DNA of 64,000 nucleotides, from the NCBI RefSeq assembly GCF_020921035.1, contig NC_063158.1, positions 15,420,001-15,484,000 on the forward strand, in the 5' to 3' direction. The notes beneath the pieces were generated by a model, which was given only the letters and a program-made list of their open reading frames with translations, had not been told where the DNA came from and did not search any database. Shown piece by piece: positions 36,087-48,205 of the stretch. The position numbers and the translations under genes were made by a program. Position 1 is the first letter of the stretch. The number at the start of each line of letters is the position of its first letter. The DNA is from Rhodamnia argentea (Eukaryota; Streptophyta; Magnoliopsida; Myrtales; Myrtaceae).

Positions 36087-36094
36087 TATAAAAA
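36087..36094 (+). promoter_or_regulatory. TATA box of the CHY-RING E3 gene
   Basis: TATAAAAA lies in 'gacctataaaaaggcc'. About 30 bp later a GC-richer leader begins (36120-36230), consistent with a 5' untranslated exon. Confidence 0.6.
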
Positions 36095-36119
36095 GGCCAT
36101 TTTTCGAGCTATTTCAGGC

Positions 36120-37633
36120 ATCGGTTCAACTTCTCTCCGGCCAGCTCTGCGACGCCGACGGAGCTGAAACCTAATCGGAGTTTGCTGAGCTGCTTCCTCC
36201 GTTTCCCGATCAGGAGTGCGGATTGAAAGTTCGTTGTGCCTTTCATTTTTTCGCCCCCTGAATTCGCTTCTACTGGCTTGTTTGGATCACTCGCGATCTT
36301 CTTCTTTTTATGTCTGATTGCTGCGATTTTGACACTGTTCGCGTAGCAGACGCGTCATGTGCATTTCGAGCCTTGTTTAGTCTCGTCTGAGAGAGTTTGA
36401 TCGGGGAGAGAGCAAAAGCGGATGTAGGTCTCAGGTTTTCTCTTCGGTTCCTTGAAACGTATGCGCGCTCTTGGCATCTGTTTAATTCTCGGGATTAGCT
36501 GCTTCAGTCTAATCAAGTCCGCAACGGGTACGATGTTTCTAGGTAATGACACCGTGTGATGTGAATCATGCAAGTTAAAGAGATATGATAACGGCGTTTT
36601 AGGTAATGTGATTGCTGCCCGCTGGTTAAATCGCCCAAGTGTGACAAATTGGAGTTTTCTTTAGTGTGGTCCACCGAGTTGCTTCATGAGTTGGTTAAGT
36701 TTGGGGATTGTGCTGAGATACCTTTGAAGAGGTTATTCTGCGAAGAGGTGATCTTATGCAGCTTGTCGTATTGTGGCGGCAATCTGATCTTAAGATTTGT
36801 GATTAGTGCTATTCCATGTGTTCAAAAACCTTCTTGAGCCTGTCAAAGTCAAAATCCATGGAGATTCAATCCTGTAATCTGGGTGCTTTTTCAAGAAGCT
36901 CCTCGCCTGGGGAGCTTCACTTTGTGTCGCCCCCCCCCAATTCCGGTTTTGTTTTCCCCTCTCGGTACTGGTGCGGCATTCATTTTAGTGAAAAGTGAGA
37001 AGATTATGGTCAGATGAGCTAAATTACGATGGAAGAAAGCTGATGATTCAACATTGGAAGAAATGTTACTCGGAAAATATTTGTCCTCAATGGAAAGTTT
37101 CTGCAAAGTTGCAGATTGAGGTAGGGATGTCCTCGAAGGACAATCGCGCTACAAATATTCCTATATTCCCCTAATTTTCATTCTTTAGGAACCAATTGAT
37201 CACGTGATTTATTGCCTTTACATTAGGTTGGCGTGTCCATTGATCGTGTTCAGTATAATTGGATTTGGCCCAAGCCTCCCAGGTTCCTAAGAGGAATGGA
37301 GTAATGATACAGTTCCTTTGTCATTCGTTGAAGTGGGAGGCTCTGGAATTCATCCTTGCTGCGTATATATTGTGTGGATCGTTCTAGCCTGTAGCTTTCG
37401 TGAGTTCATCTCTTGGAGTGTTGCTGATTGGAGCCATCAAACTTTCTTTGGATGTGTTCTCTTCTAGCTGATTTCAATCCTTCTTCCAGGAGGAAAGCAA
37501 TAATAGTACACGGCGCTTCCTGGCTTAATTGGGTCAATGACATGCCTTAATGTGATTGGAGCATTGCTAAATTCTTCTTTTATGCAGGTGCTTGGCAACC
37601 TTGTTGAGGATATAAGATCCGAGGAATCATATA
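36120..37633 (+). other. Leader region with probable 5' UTR intron
   Basis: The predicted leader starts near 36120. The coding exon is preceded by an acceptor 'tttatgcag' ending at 37587, so bases 37588-37633 belong to the last leader exon and at least one intron lies in 36230-37587. The donor is not certain. Short frames here (for example 36355-36573 and 36649-36837) show no protein features. Confidence 0.45.
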
Positions 37634-40600
37634 ATGGGGGAACTGACTGTAGAGCATTCTGAGGATCAGAAATTTGAGTTGAAGAACTTGGAGACCTTGG
37701 AGGCCGTCATATGTGAAGATAAAAATAGTGAGAAAGCTGATAAATGCACGCCACAATCAGATGGCAAATGCATGCCCACTGTTTTTCCAGAAGATGTTCG
37801 AAAAGTGAATGATTTTCTGGAGAAGGGATGCTCACTCTTTGGGTATATTCTGAATCTGTTTCTTGATATCAATGGTGATGCTTTCATACCATTGTTCTGC
37901 TAATTTTATGTGCTTTGTTTGCAGATGTTCACATTATCGGCGGAGGTGCCGCATCAGAGCTCCGTGTTGTAACGAAATTTATGATTGTCGCCATTGTCAC
38001 AACGAGGCAAAAGTGAGCCTTCTCTTATAAATGTCTTTATGATTTTCAAATTACGTTTGACGTTTTTACAGCTTCCAGTTGCTTGTTGGTTTAGGTAGCT
38101 GCATGATTTATTTTGAAGTATCAAAACTTGATAAATGCTAATTTCTTTTGTTTCTTTTTCCATATAGAACTCTGAAATCAATGACGCAGATTATATATAT
38201 AACTAGATGAAAGAATTGGTGAAATGAATGATGATTTACTTGAGAATATATACAATTTTTTAGGCAGTGCAGAATTTGGTTTCTCTTTGCAGTAACTTTC
38301 ATTTCAGTTTTGGTTTTTCGGCTATTTTCTTCTTTGAACCCTTGTATAGCTAACGAGCATCTAGGATAAGTGTTCGTCCATGGTCGTGCATTGGAGTTTT
38401 TCTTGATTAGATTTTATGTCTACCTTTTGCTTGGTTTTCTAGTTTTGGACCTTCGGTCTGTTTAAGCATTGGTTATTGTCAGTGTGTCTACGTCTTACCT
38501 AGGATCAACTAGACAGTTAATTTATGCAGTTGTGGAAGTGTCTCCAGAGTAGGTGACTGCTGTACTGGTGATATGATATGTAGACCTATTTGCATTGGAG
38601 AGGATCAAAAGGTTCAAAAGCTTGAGCTTTATGCTTTTCCTGTTTTCTTCCTTGGAGATTAGAACTTTTCTCCAGTCTTGGTGTGATGAGTGCTATTTGC
38701 TATCTTAAGAAAGTCACCAATATGCAGCTGTGAAGTGGCCAGTTGGTTTTATATCAAATGTGAACTTGTCTGTGTATTTAGTTTTTCTTCTCTCTCAACT
38801 GTATATCTGACTTTGAGCTGCATATTGATTTTCAGAATAGTATCAATGTGGATCAGAAAGGTAGACATGACATGCCACGCCATGAAGTTAGTCAGGTAAA
38901 TTTTCTCACTTGGAAGATCTTATCTTGTTTGGGTTTGTTAATTTAATCGTGGACTAAACATTGGATGAACATTTTGTACTTTATTCTTTTCGACTTCGCA
39001 GGTGATATGTTCCCTTTGTGGCACTGAACAACAGGTGAGAATGAAAACTTCGATCTTGCTTCTAGTTTTCCTGCTTGGATAATCATATTTTGAGGGAGGG
39101 AATTTCCAATATATATGTTAGCTGAAACCAATGCAGGTCCAGCAGTTCTGTATAAACTGTGGTGTGTGCATGGGGAAATACTTCTGTGCGACGTGCAAGT
39201 TTTTTGACGATGATGTAAGTGGCTTATCTTCCCTGTGTCGCACATTATTTTCAATGTTCTATTTGATTCGGTGGATTTCTTTCCTGCAATGAATTTGTGG
39301 TGTGGTGGCTCCCTTCTCCATACATGTCTAATAAAATTTGCGTTCAACCATAGAATCCAAACATGGACATTCTGTCAGGTCCTGTGTCCACTTGCATGTT
39401 CAGGAGCCTTTATACATCATTAATAGTAGCTTGAATAATTGTCAAATGAGATTAATGTTAATGTCTGTCAAACTATGTTGTTACATGCTGTCTATTTTAA
39501 CTTGGAAGAAGCTTACGGTTCTCTTTTATTGCAGACATCTAAAAAGCAATACCACTGCAGTGGATGTGGAATATGCAGGTATTGTTGCTGTCCTTGATTG
39601 TTTTTTGAAACTTTGGTTGTTCAGAGATGTTTTTAGAGTTCCTTGTCGAAGGCCTTATCTGATGGATTAGTGATTGCAATTGGGAATTAGCGTGCTGCTG
39701 CTTCTTTTATCACCTCACTTTGAAGTTCCTTTTTTTTTTTTTTTTCTCTGAGTCAATTTTTAAGTCAAGATAAGTGAGATTTTCTCCCTGCTTAATGACA
39801 TTATGAGTTTGGAATATGTTCAAATCTATTGCTTATTTCTTTTCCTGTCCATTGCCCATAATGTGCTGCCTGTCTGTTTATTTCTGCCTCTCCTTTTCAC
39901 ATTATTGTTCTCCTCCCTTTACCCGGTTAATTGTATCCTTTTTAGAGAGGTCATTGTCGTAATGTTTCTCTGATTGGGCTTTCTAACTTTCCTGTCCAGA
40001 ATTGGAGGGAGTGAAAACTTTTTTCACTGCTACAAGTGTGGTAAGTAAGCCCCTTCTACAGCCTTGGATTGATATTAAATATTGGGTGGTTAAGGGAAGA
40101 CTGATTTCTGTTTTCGTCTTCACTTATGTTTAAGGCTGCTGTTACTCTATTTCGCACAAGAACAGCCACCCTTGTATAGAAGGAGCAATGCATCATGATT
40201 GCCCTGTCTGTTTTGAGGTAAGATTGTATTTGTTTCTGCTTAATTTTGATTCTGTTATGTTTTCAATTTCTCATCTTCTGATCAAAGTAAGAATTGATTG
40301 GCTGAATAATAGTGAGCTGAGATAAACTTCAGTATTCCTTGTCATGGAGATTTAGTCAAATTTGCAAATGGGATACGGCATCTTTTGTTCTCGGTGCTTC
40401 ATGAGTAACCGAATGGTGACTTGCAGTATTTATTCGACTCGAGGAACGATGTGACTGTTATGCCATGTGGACACACAATTCATCAGAACTGCTTGAAGGA
40501 GATGAGAGATCATTTTCAGTAAGCTCTTAAAATATCTATTTTTCGCTCATGTAGCTTTCGTGAAATCCCCTGGCTGTTCTTTGGACTTATTCACTAATGT

Positions 40601-40998
40601 GCTCTGTCATATGCTGAATACATCGCAGATATGCTTGCCCCCTTTGTTTGAAGTCCGTTTGTGATATGTCCAAGGTCTGGGAGAAATTCGATTTGGAGAT
40701 TGCTGCGACACCGATGCCAGAGCCTTACCAGAATAAGATGGTAAATCATTATCCTCCTTATCATCATCCCCTAGGGAAGTTATACTTTGTTTTTGCCTTA
40801 AATATCCATGTGCTTCCTTCCTTTTATGGTGGGAATGTTTGCTCTTTAATTTTGGATGTCATAAATGTAATATGGATTCTTTGACAGGTGTGGATTCTTT
40901 GCAACGACTGTGGGAAAACCTCTGAGGTGCAATTCCATGTAGTGGCTCAGAAGTGCTTGAACTGCAACTCCTACAATACTCGCCAGACGAGAGGCTGA
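37634..40998 (+). CDS. RZFP34: CHY zinc-finger / RING-H2 E3 ubiquitin ligase (RZFP34/CHYR1-like)
   Basis: Exons are 37634-37842, 37925-38012, 38836-38895, 39002-39034, 39137-39214, 39535-39578, 40000-40040, 40135-40217, 40427-40518, 40629-40740 and 40888-40998. All introns are GT..AG and the joined length of 951 bases gives 316 residues. Residues 1-70 are an acidic leader. The CHY finger starts at 71 ([19 protein letters not shown]) and runs to about 140. The CTCHY finger ([28 protein letters not shown]) covers about 135-200. The RING-H2 finger covers 207-249 ([17 protein letters not shown]), and a zinc ribbon covers 285-306 (CNDC, CLNC) before the NTRQT tail. These proteins transfer ubiquitin from E2 to stress and ABA regulators in the nucleus and cytoplasm. 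All metal ligands are present and the gene looks functional. MIEL1 is the nearest alternative name. Confidence 0.93.
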
Positions 40999-41643
40999 GA
41001 TTTGCTTCTAAGGAGTGTCCCTGGACAGTTATGGTGGATGTGAAGCCGCAATGCATTCACGAAGTGGCATCCCAACATCGACTCGATGAATCATGGCTTT
41101 TCTCCAAGTCCAATGTGCTTGTTGGTGGTTTCCATTTTTTCCTCAACATTTTGTACCTGAAAGGAGTTGGGAATTCATGGTAATTGCGTAGCTAAATGCG
41201 ATCCTGTTTCGATGGGCTGCAATTGAAATGAGTGGGTTTTCCCCAAAAATAATTCTTGTATGGATCGATTGGTCAATGTTCGACTATTCTTTCAATGATC
41301 ATTTACAAATTCCAGTTGTGTGTCCCTGTACTTTAGGAATCTGACTTCTGATCCTTCCTTTCACTTGCCAGAAACAGAACCGGGACGGGACTTTCTCTGT
41401 TCCTTTGCTGCCATTGCTGGTTTTTCTCTGTAATTCAACGGAGTGTTGCGGTTTATGACGTGCTGCCAGAGTTGGCTGCATTTTGATTCTGCTTTAAGTT
41501 TTGTGCGGCCAATGGTAGGGGCAAGCACCAACCCGGATTCTCAGTTCTAAGTATTTGGTGTCGGTAATAACCAGTCCAGTTCTCGGTTCACCGAAATATT
41601 ATTGAGAGAGGAAGGAGCAGGCAGAGAGGAGAGAGGGGGAAAA

Positions 41644-41815
41644 ATGGCGGCCGAGAAGGCAGCAGTGGCTATGGAGAATAGAGATGGAGAAGATGAGTGT
41701 GGAACAGTTGAAGGCGATCAAGGAGCAGACGGAGAAGATGATCGTGTTTCTCGGGACAGACATGGAGATCAAGGATCAGCTTACGTCTTTTGAATCCACA
41801 AAGCCGACCGATTAG
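41644..41815 (+). pseudogene. Truncated prefoldin subunit 5-like 5' end
   Basis: A frame from 41684 reads MEKMSVEQLKAIKEQTEKMI, very like the N-terminal helix of plant prefoldin subunit 5. It continues for 43 codons to TAG at 41813-41815 with no further similarity. The stretch before it (ATG at 41644, MAAEKAAVAMEN) is the expected upstream part but in another frame, so one indel separates them. The rest of the chaperone subunit (beta hairpins and second helix) is missing. It is probably a truncated copy of a PFD5 first exon. Confidence 0.5.
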
Positions 41816-41883
41816 GTGATGGGCGTCCTCTCTCTTTATTGCAAACGAAAGTGACTTGGGACCAAAACTACAACCCATCTATT

Positions 41884-41922
<39 letters not shown>

Positions 41923-43259
41923 TGGCATATAAAATTAATAATCAGAGGGATATCTTTGGCTGTCGCTGTGGGTCCCACGAAGATTAAGAAGGCAAGTAGC
42001 AGGTATCGGACATATATCTTCCTAGCCCTTTTTCGAGTGAAGTGATAAATCATAAAAATAGTCATGATTATGCTTTGCCCCGATTCCAAAATTTTGAAAT
42101 CGGAAATCACAAGAATAGGTTCCAAATTTCGAAGTGCAAATAGACTCATTCTGAAACTAATCCCTCGTCAATTTTTTTTATATATATCCTTGTTTCATTG
42201 TTATTAATTCACTTTGTGGATGGAGAAACTTACATTGGAGTCAGAAGTCATGAGCACTTGACAAGGTGATTATGAGGCTGAAGAATGAGGTATTCTCTGT
42301 TTGAAGGACAACTTGCTTGAGTTTTAGCTTCTACTAGCAATTCGTGAGATCCTTATGGAAAGCGCTTTCTAAAAACTTTGAAGCATTGTAATAGTTAAGA
42401 TGGTTTCCATCGAGGGAGATACTACTAAAAACATCCCTTGCTTTTTTTACCGGCATGCGATTTTTATACCCCCTCTTTCTTAAAAAAAAAATTATACACT
42501 TGCACCTTTAGACAACATTCCCTGTCATGGAAAGACAATATTACACTAAGATCTGCCGTCGTCATGACATGGAAGAGAGAGAGAGAGAGACAGAGAGAGC
42601 AAAGAAAAATGATCATCTCGGCTCCCTCTATCTCGACACTTGTCTTTTCATCATCGCCATAGTAATCCACATTCAAGAAAAATTATCCAGATGCTGATAT
42701 AAGAGATCTATCATAGTAGAGCTATTCCGCAAATTCTTAAGATCATCTATGAGAGCACCACTTCCGGGAACTCTGTGATAGTTCGTCTAGTTTACACCCA
42801 ACCAAAGCCTCGATGGCTGTAGTTATTTGAGAGAGTGAACCCATTTTGAAGTCTATTTTGGCAAGAACGACCCTTCCACCTACGCATTCAAAAGGGTAGT
42901 CGTACTTAGAAATTTACCTCCAGGTAAATTTTCTGAACAAAAAAAAAAAAAAACAAACATAGGGAAAGCATAGTGGCCTTTATTTTTACCAACGACTTTT
43001 TTAATACTATAATCAACATTTATTGAATTACCATGATGGGAAAAATCCAATATTTATGGAAACGTAAAAACAGAATTCTAATCAAATTATACAATCAGTT
43101 TTAGGATTACAACCTGCTAAAACGTGACTTTGGCCGGCCAAAGCATCTGCTAAAAGCATATGTTATATATTATTTTTTCTTAAAAGCATATGTTGTAAAT
43201 CTTTTTCTTTTTTTCCCTTTTTTCCTCTTTTTATATTAATTATTTTGTACAAATGAAAA

Positions 43260-43465
43260 AAATAATTAATTTTTTTAAAAAAACATTATTAAAAATATCA
43301 ACGTCGGCGCCGGCTGTCCTATGTGGCACCGCCGGCATCCACTTCAACGATTTCCGGCCAATGGACTGAATTGGTACCTATTTAAAAAGGTTTAAAACTA
43401 AACCGGTCCAATTGAAAAGTTTAGGACTGAATTGGTATCAATGCAATAGGTTTAGGACTCTTTTG
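43260..43465. mobile_element. Fragment of family 1 MITE
   Basis: The core phrase 'aacgtcggcgccggctgtcc' is followed by 'gatttccggccaa', then 'aaaagtttaggactgaattgg' and 'caataggtttaggactctttt'. These are the right half of a family 1 element (compare 2852-3609). The left terminus is missing. Confidence 0.5.
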
Positions 43466-44099
43466 GTAAAAATTCTATTTTTTTTTCATTTTTTTCGCTG
43501 ACTTTGATTGTGGTTGCTTCTTTTCTTTTTTGAGAGAAGTATATTTTGAAGTATGCTCAGTTTACTGCTGTGAATCTTGGTATTCAGCCTCACGAGCCTT
43601 AACATATTGTGGCAGTGCATTTCAAAGGTTTCGTAAGATGAAATTGTCGTGAAGTTCACCATTTGATTTGTTGCCTCGTTTCGAACGAACAATTTGGAAG
43701 TAGACAATATCTCTATATCGCTGAACTCGTGCAAAAAAAAATTTTTTTTTTCCTTTATTATGTTGCAAGGCTTAATAATAGAATGACAACGGAGAAAGCA
43801 CATGAGGCATTCTTACAGTTCGACCAAGTCGTTCACGGTAATCTTACGTATTCGTCCAAATGACATGGCGCCCCGTAAGGCTCATGCGGCACTCGGGGTG
43901 TAATTTCACCCAAATCTAGGCGACGCCGGGCAATTGCCTCACAGCCCTTACCCAATGGCCGGCAAGGGCCCGGAAACCTTTGTTGGCACCTGAAATTTTT
44001 ATTGACACATCGAGCATATGTTTTTCTAAATAAATAAAAACAAGATAAAAATGGAGGGGAAGAAAATAAGAAAAAGAGCCGAGTCGGGCATTTTCAATC

Positions 44100-44530
44100 C
44101 GGTCCATCAACATGAAGGCCAATTCAGAAAACTAAAGCCCATCCGAAACGGATAAGCGAAAGCCCGGCTCTCTCCTTGTGCTGCTTTCTCTCCTTTTCTT
44201 CGTCACCTCTGAAACAAAAAGAAGACCGCGCGGGACAAGGCGGCGACGTTAGCCTCTCTCTCGCTTGCTGCCGCTGGAAGATTTCCAGAAAATCCATTCT
44301 CGTTTCTGGCTCGCCACCGTGTCCCCAAGGCGATGTAGCTATTGCCAGACTGCAGCGAACCGAGAGGCCCCCCCGTCCGGCTCTCTTCTTTTGGCTGGGA
44401 AAATCCGAAAAGTTTAGACCTCACTTGAAACTTCGCCGCAGATGCCGTTTAGGTTCTTAGATGAATATCCGAGCCTTCTTCCTTTGATTCAATCAGTAAT
44501 TGTAGCTTTATCTCACTCCACGATCAGGTA
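44100..44530 (+). other. GC-rich island resembling an orphan 5' exon
   Basis: A CT-rich leader-like stretch (44165-44210) is followed by GC-rich DNA and ends at a good donor-like 'cgatcag/gtaattct' at 44526-44527. No downstream exon was found before the chromomethylase array. All frames are short. It could be a lost promoter with first exon. Confidence 0.25.
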
Positions 44531-45730
44531 ATTCTATTGCTCTTTTCCCCTTTGTTGAGTGATATTGAAAGCCGAGATGTATTCATGTTGTTCGATTAAG
44601 TTTGGGCTTGACTTAGCTTAAGATTGGTTTGAGTTGAATCTGATTTTCAAAAGATAGGCTTATTTTCTAATTGAATATGAAAGCCCATTTGTGTGGGTGA
44701 CCCATAAGAGCCCACAATCAGCCCATATTCTGGCCGGAGCACCGACCTGATGTCCCCATATTTAATAGGAAAATAAAAAATAATAAAAGTAAAATATTCA
44801 AAAATAAAAAAGAAGAAAATGGTTAGAAAATAGATATTGATTAGTTAGTTAGGTCTACATATTAGATTTAGCTTAGTGTCTCTCAATTGATATTCATATA
44901 GTTTAGAGATTTTAGTGAGTACGTGATTATAGTTTAGTTTTGGTGGATCGATGTTTTAGACATGAATGGGATTCGATTTGATGGTAGCTCATGAGGTTTG
45001 ATGTCCTAGGGCTTAATAACAAGGTCATGTCTTATTCTTTGCCCGATTCTTATCGGTTTACCTTATCACACTTTTAACTCGCTCGTCATTACTTTCTTAG
45101 ATCAATCAATTGTAATTCTTTTATATCGTTTTCCTATGCCATGATTTGCTTTATTAATTGAATGGTTAGGTTACCTTTTTAGGATCATAATAAACACCGA
45201 GGAAAACATCACAAACACCTAGCTAGTGAGAACCTTAGGATTGAGATATCTTGGACATTTTAGTTGACAAATAATCAGGTTTATGTAACGAAATGGTACT
45301 AGTTAGATAACTAGTATAATCAAGTACCCGATTCTAGATCTCTCGTTGAATAGGAAGTGAGGTGTATTCCAATACCTCACGTTATTTCGAGCCAACCTCA
45401 ATAAGTTAGTGATGACTCCTCATATAAAATTCTCACATGGTTATTCAAATTTAAATGTAAATCGCAACATTGCGCGAGGTAAGAGTTTTGGAGAACCTGT
45501 GCAATTGAGAATTGTTGCTCCACTTTTGCATTTTCCCGATACCCCGTGCCGGGAGAGTCACGACAACCCTTAGTGCCCGCCATGCCGCGTGGGATGATCG
45601 ACATCCACATAAACTATTTTTTGCCAAAATTGATTGGAGACAATCAATTGACAAAGCATAAAGAGGTTTAGGACTGAATTGATACATTTAGAAAATTGTT
45701 TAAGATTTTTTTTTGGAAATTTTTCCTCAC

Positions 45731-46311
45731 TAAAACGGATGAAACTACTTATTCCTTGGCACGATGTTCCACCATAGATTAGATCTACATCCCTTAACAA
45801 AGGAAAAAGCTTTGATTTGAGACTTTCGATTATGAATTCCTTTAATCTTCCAAAGTAGTTACATAAGACTTCAATTGTCTCCTAAATGTCGTCATTAAGA
45901 CCATAACCTCATGAAACCTGGAAATAAAATGCTATGTCTCCTTTCTCCTTAGGATCTTCATAACAAATTGCTACAATTTTCTCTACTTAAAATACTTCAC
46001 CATGTCTATCCCAATCGTTATCGATCTTGTTTTCCTCCTCATCGCTTATTCTATTGTCTACGCTAAATAAATTAGCATAAGGCAGCTCTTGGCCATCACT
46101 TTCAATGATGTGAAATTACATGCACAATTTCTGCCACTTCTTCCACAACAAGAGGAAATCTTCTGCAAACTCATTCCTCACCTTTGCCTTTGGGTGGTTG
46201 AGTTTCAAACTAGTACATGCATGTACTTTGTGTTTACAGCCCACCTCGTGACAAGATTCAAACTAGAAATATTTGCTCCAAGACATAGCCCGTGGCCATT
46301 TCACTACAACT
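45731..46311 (-). pseudogene. CMT fragment, unit 1
   Basis: This is the last unit on the coding strand. The motif IV region reads IYGGTSCQGISSFIRF, so the catalytic Cys and Gln remain but PPC has become TSC. Beyond it (below 45731) there is family 1-like spacer and then unrelated DNA. Confidence 0.75.
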
Positions 46312-46408
46312 AGAAAAAGTTTAAGACTCAATTGACACAATCAAAAAGATTTAGGACTAAATTTACAAAATGTAAAAAGTTTAGGACTTTTTGGTAATTT
46401 GTCCTCTC

Positions 46409-46990
46409 TAAAACGGTTGAAACCACTTATTCCTTAACAGGCGGTCCATCAAATATTATATCTACATCTCTTGACAAAGGGAAAATCTTTCATTTGTGAC
46501 CATTGACTATAAATTTCTTTATTTTTTTACAACAGTTACATAAGTCGTCAATTGGCTCCTAAGTGTCCCCATCACGACCATAACCTTTCTATGAAAACTT
46601 GAAGTACAATGCTCTTTTTCTCTTCTCTTTTGGATATCCATAACAAATTGTTTGAATTTTCTCTACTTCAAACACTCACCACTACTACATATAGTTATCG
46701 TTACTATTTTCGTCATCATCTCTTTTTCCATCATCCACACTAAATAAATCAACATATGACACCTATTGACCATCAATTTTCAATGAAGTGAATTGAATGC
46801 ACACTATCCGCCACTCCTTCGACAACAAGAGGAATCTTTGCAGGACTCATTTCTCACCTCTACGTCCAGGTGGTTTAGTTTTAAACTATTGCATGCATGT
46901 TTGATGATGTCAACATCGTACCTCTTGACAACATTCAAACCAAAAAGTTTGCTCCAAGATAAAAGTTTGTGAACATCGCACCACAATTAG
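46409..46990 (-). pseudogene. CMT fragment, unit 2
   Basis: A full-length unit with several frame shifts. The PPCQ motif reads PPV followed by a stop. The motif I side is weakly kept (near 46940-46980). Confidence 0.7.
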
Positions 46991-47085
46991 AAAAGGTTTT
47001 GGACAGTATTAGCACAATTAAAATATGTAGGATCGAACTTGCAAAAGCGCAATAAGCTTAGGACTTTTTTGTAATTTTTCCTCTA

Positions 47086-47380
47086 TAAAATGGTTAAAAC
47101 CGCTTATTCCTTGACACGACCGTCCATCAAAAATCACATATACATTCCTTGACAAAGGCAAAATCTTTGATTTGTGACCTTCACCTATGCATTCCTTTAG
47201 TCTTTCACAGCATTTGCATAAGCTATCAATTGGCTCTTAAATGTCCTCATTAGGACCATAACCTTTCCAAAAATATCTTGAAGTACAATGCTTTGCCTAT
47301 CTGTTTGGCATATAACATTCTCTACTTACACCTCTTCAACACTACCCCGATTGTCATCGTTATTGTTTTCCTCCTAATCG
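47086..47380 (-). pseudogene. CMT fragment, unit 3 (half unit)
   Basis: Only the chromodomain and motif IV part is left. It ends at 47380 and passes directly into spacer, so motif I is missing. The motif IV equivalent reads GRSCQG. Confidence 0.7.
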
Positions 47381-47486
47381 TACAGGCAATTAGAATGCAA
47401 TCGCATAGGTTTAGGGCTTTTAATAAGCGATTATTAAACTTTTAAAACTGCATAGGTTTAGGACTTTTTTAGTAATTTTTCCTCTG

Positions 47487-47687
47487 GAAAATGGTTGAAA
47501 TTGTTTATTCATTGATAGAGCGGTCTGTCACAAATCACATCTACATCTTCTAGCAAAGGCAAAAAAAGATTTTTGGCCTTTAGCTATGAATTCCTTAAGT
47601 CTTTCATAACAGTTGGATAAGCGGTCAATCGGATCCCATGTGTCCTCATCACTACCTTAACCTTCTCATGAAACCTCAAAGTACATT

Positions 47688-47757
<70 letters not shown>

Positions 47758-48110
47758 ACAAATTGTTACAAGTTATGCTACTTCAAACACCTCAACGTCA
47801 CTACCCCCATCGTCATCGTTAGTGTTTTCCTCTTATCGCTTATTTAGTCATCCATGCTGAATAAATCAATATATGTCAGCTATTGATAATCACTTTCAAT
47901 GACGTCAAATTGCATGCACAAATTCTGCCACTTTTTCTACGGGAAGAGAAAATCTTCTGTAGACTCATTCCTCACATTCATCTCTAGTTGGTTTATCTTC
48001 AAACTATAGAATGCATGTTCACCCTTGTAGATCGCACACTTCGTGACAATATTTAAACCAAAAATATTTGTTGCAAGACATAAGCCCGTGGGCGTTGCAC
48101 CATAACCAGA
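47487..48110 (-). pseudogene. CMT fragment, unit 4 with microsatellite
   Basis: Motif I is readable as GATPTGLCLATNIFGLNIVT (48036-48095). In the chromodomain the codons for CYGDPKEKG are replaced by a long CT run (47689-47752). Motif IV is degraded. Confidence 0.75.
47689..47752 (+). repeat. (CT)n microsatellite inside CMT unit 4
   Basis: A pure CT run of 64 bases lies where sister units have 'ctctgtctcccttctctttagg'. It looks like expansion of that pyrimidine-rich phrase. Confidence 0.9.
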
Positions 48111-48205
48111 AAAGGTTTCGAACTTAATTGACACAATTAAAATATTTAGGATAGAATTTGCAAAAGTACAATAGGATTAGTACTTTTTTGGTGATTTTAC
48201 CTCTA

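Larger units (their letters stand above)
41816..45639. other. Intergenic DNA with simple repeats
   Basis: Contains an (AAT)n run at 41886-41921, an (AG)n run near 42569-42599, poly-A/T runs, and a GC-rich block near 43865-43980. Further fragments are listed separately (43260-43465, 44100-44530). No other gene was recognised. Confidence 0.45.

Noticed and set aside
35901..36167. 88-codon frame overlapping the TATA box of the E3 gene
   Set aside because: It spans the predicted promoter and transcription start and has no recognisable feature.
38167..38204. Alternative exon resembling the start of exon 3 of the E3 gene (NSEIND after 'tatag')
   Set aside because: It hits a stop after a few codons, and the exon at 38836 keeps the family sequence [18 protein letters not shown] in phase.
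41839..42149. Frames with poly-Asn or poly-Leu runs
   Set aside because: They are produced by the (AAT)n repeat at 41886-41921.
44176..44460. 94-codon frame in the GC-rich island
   Set aside because: No domain and no supporting splice partner. The region resembles an untranslated leader more than coding sequence.
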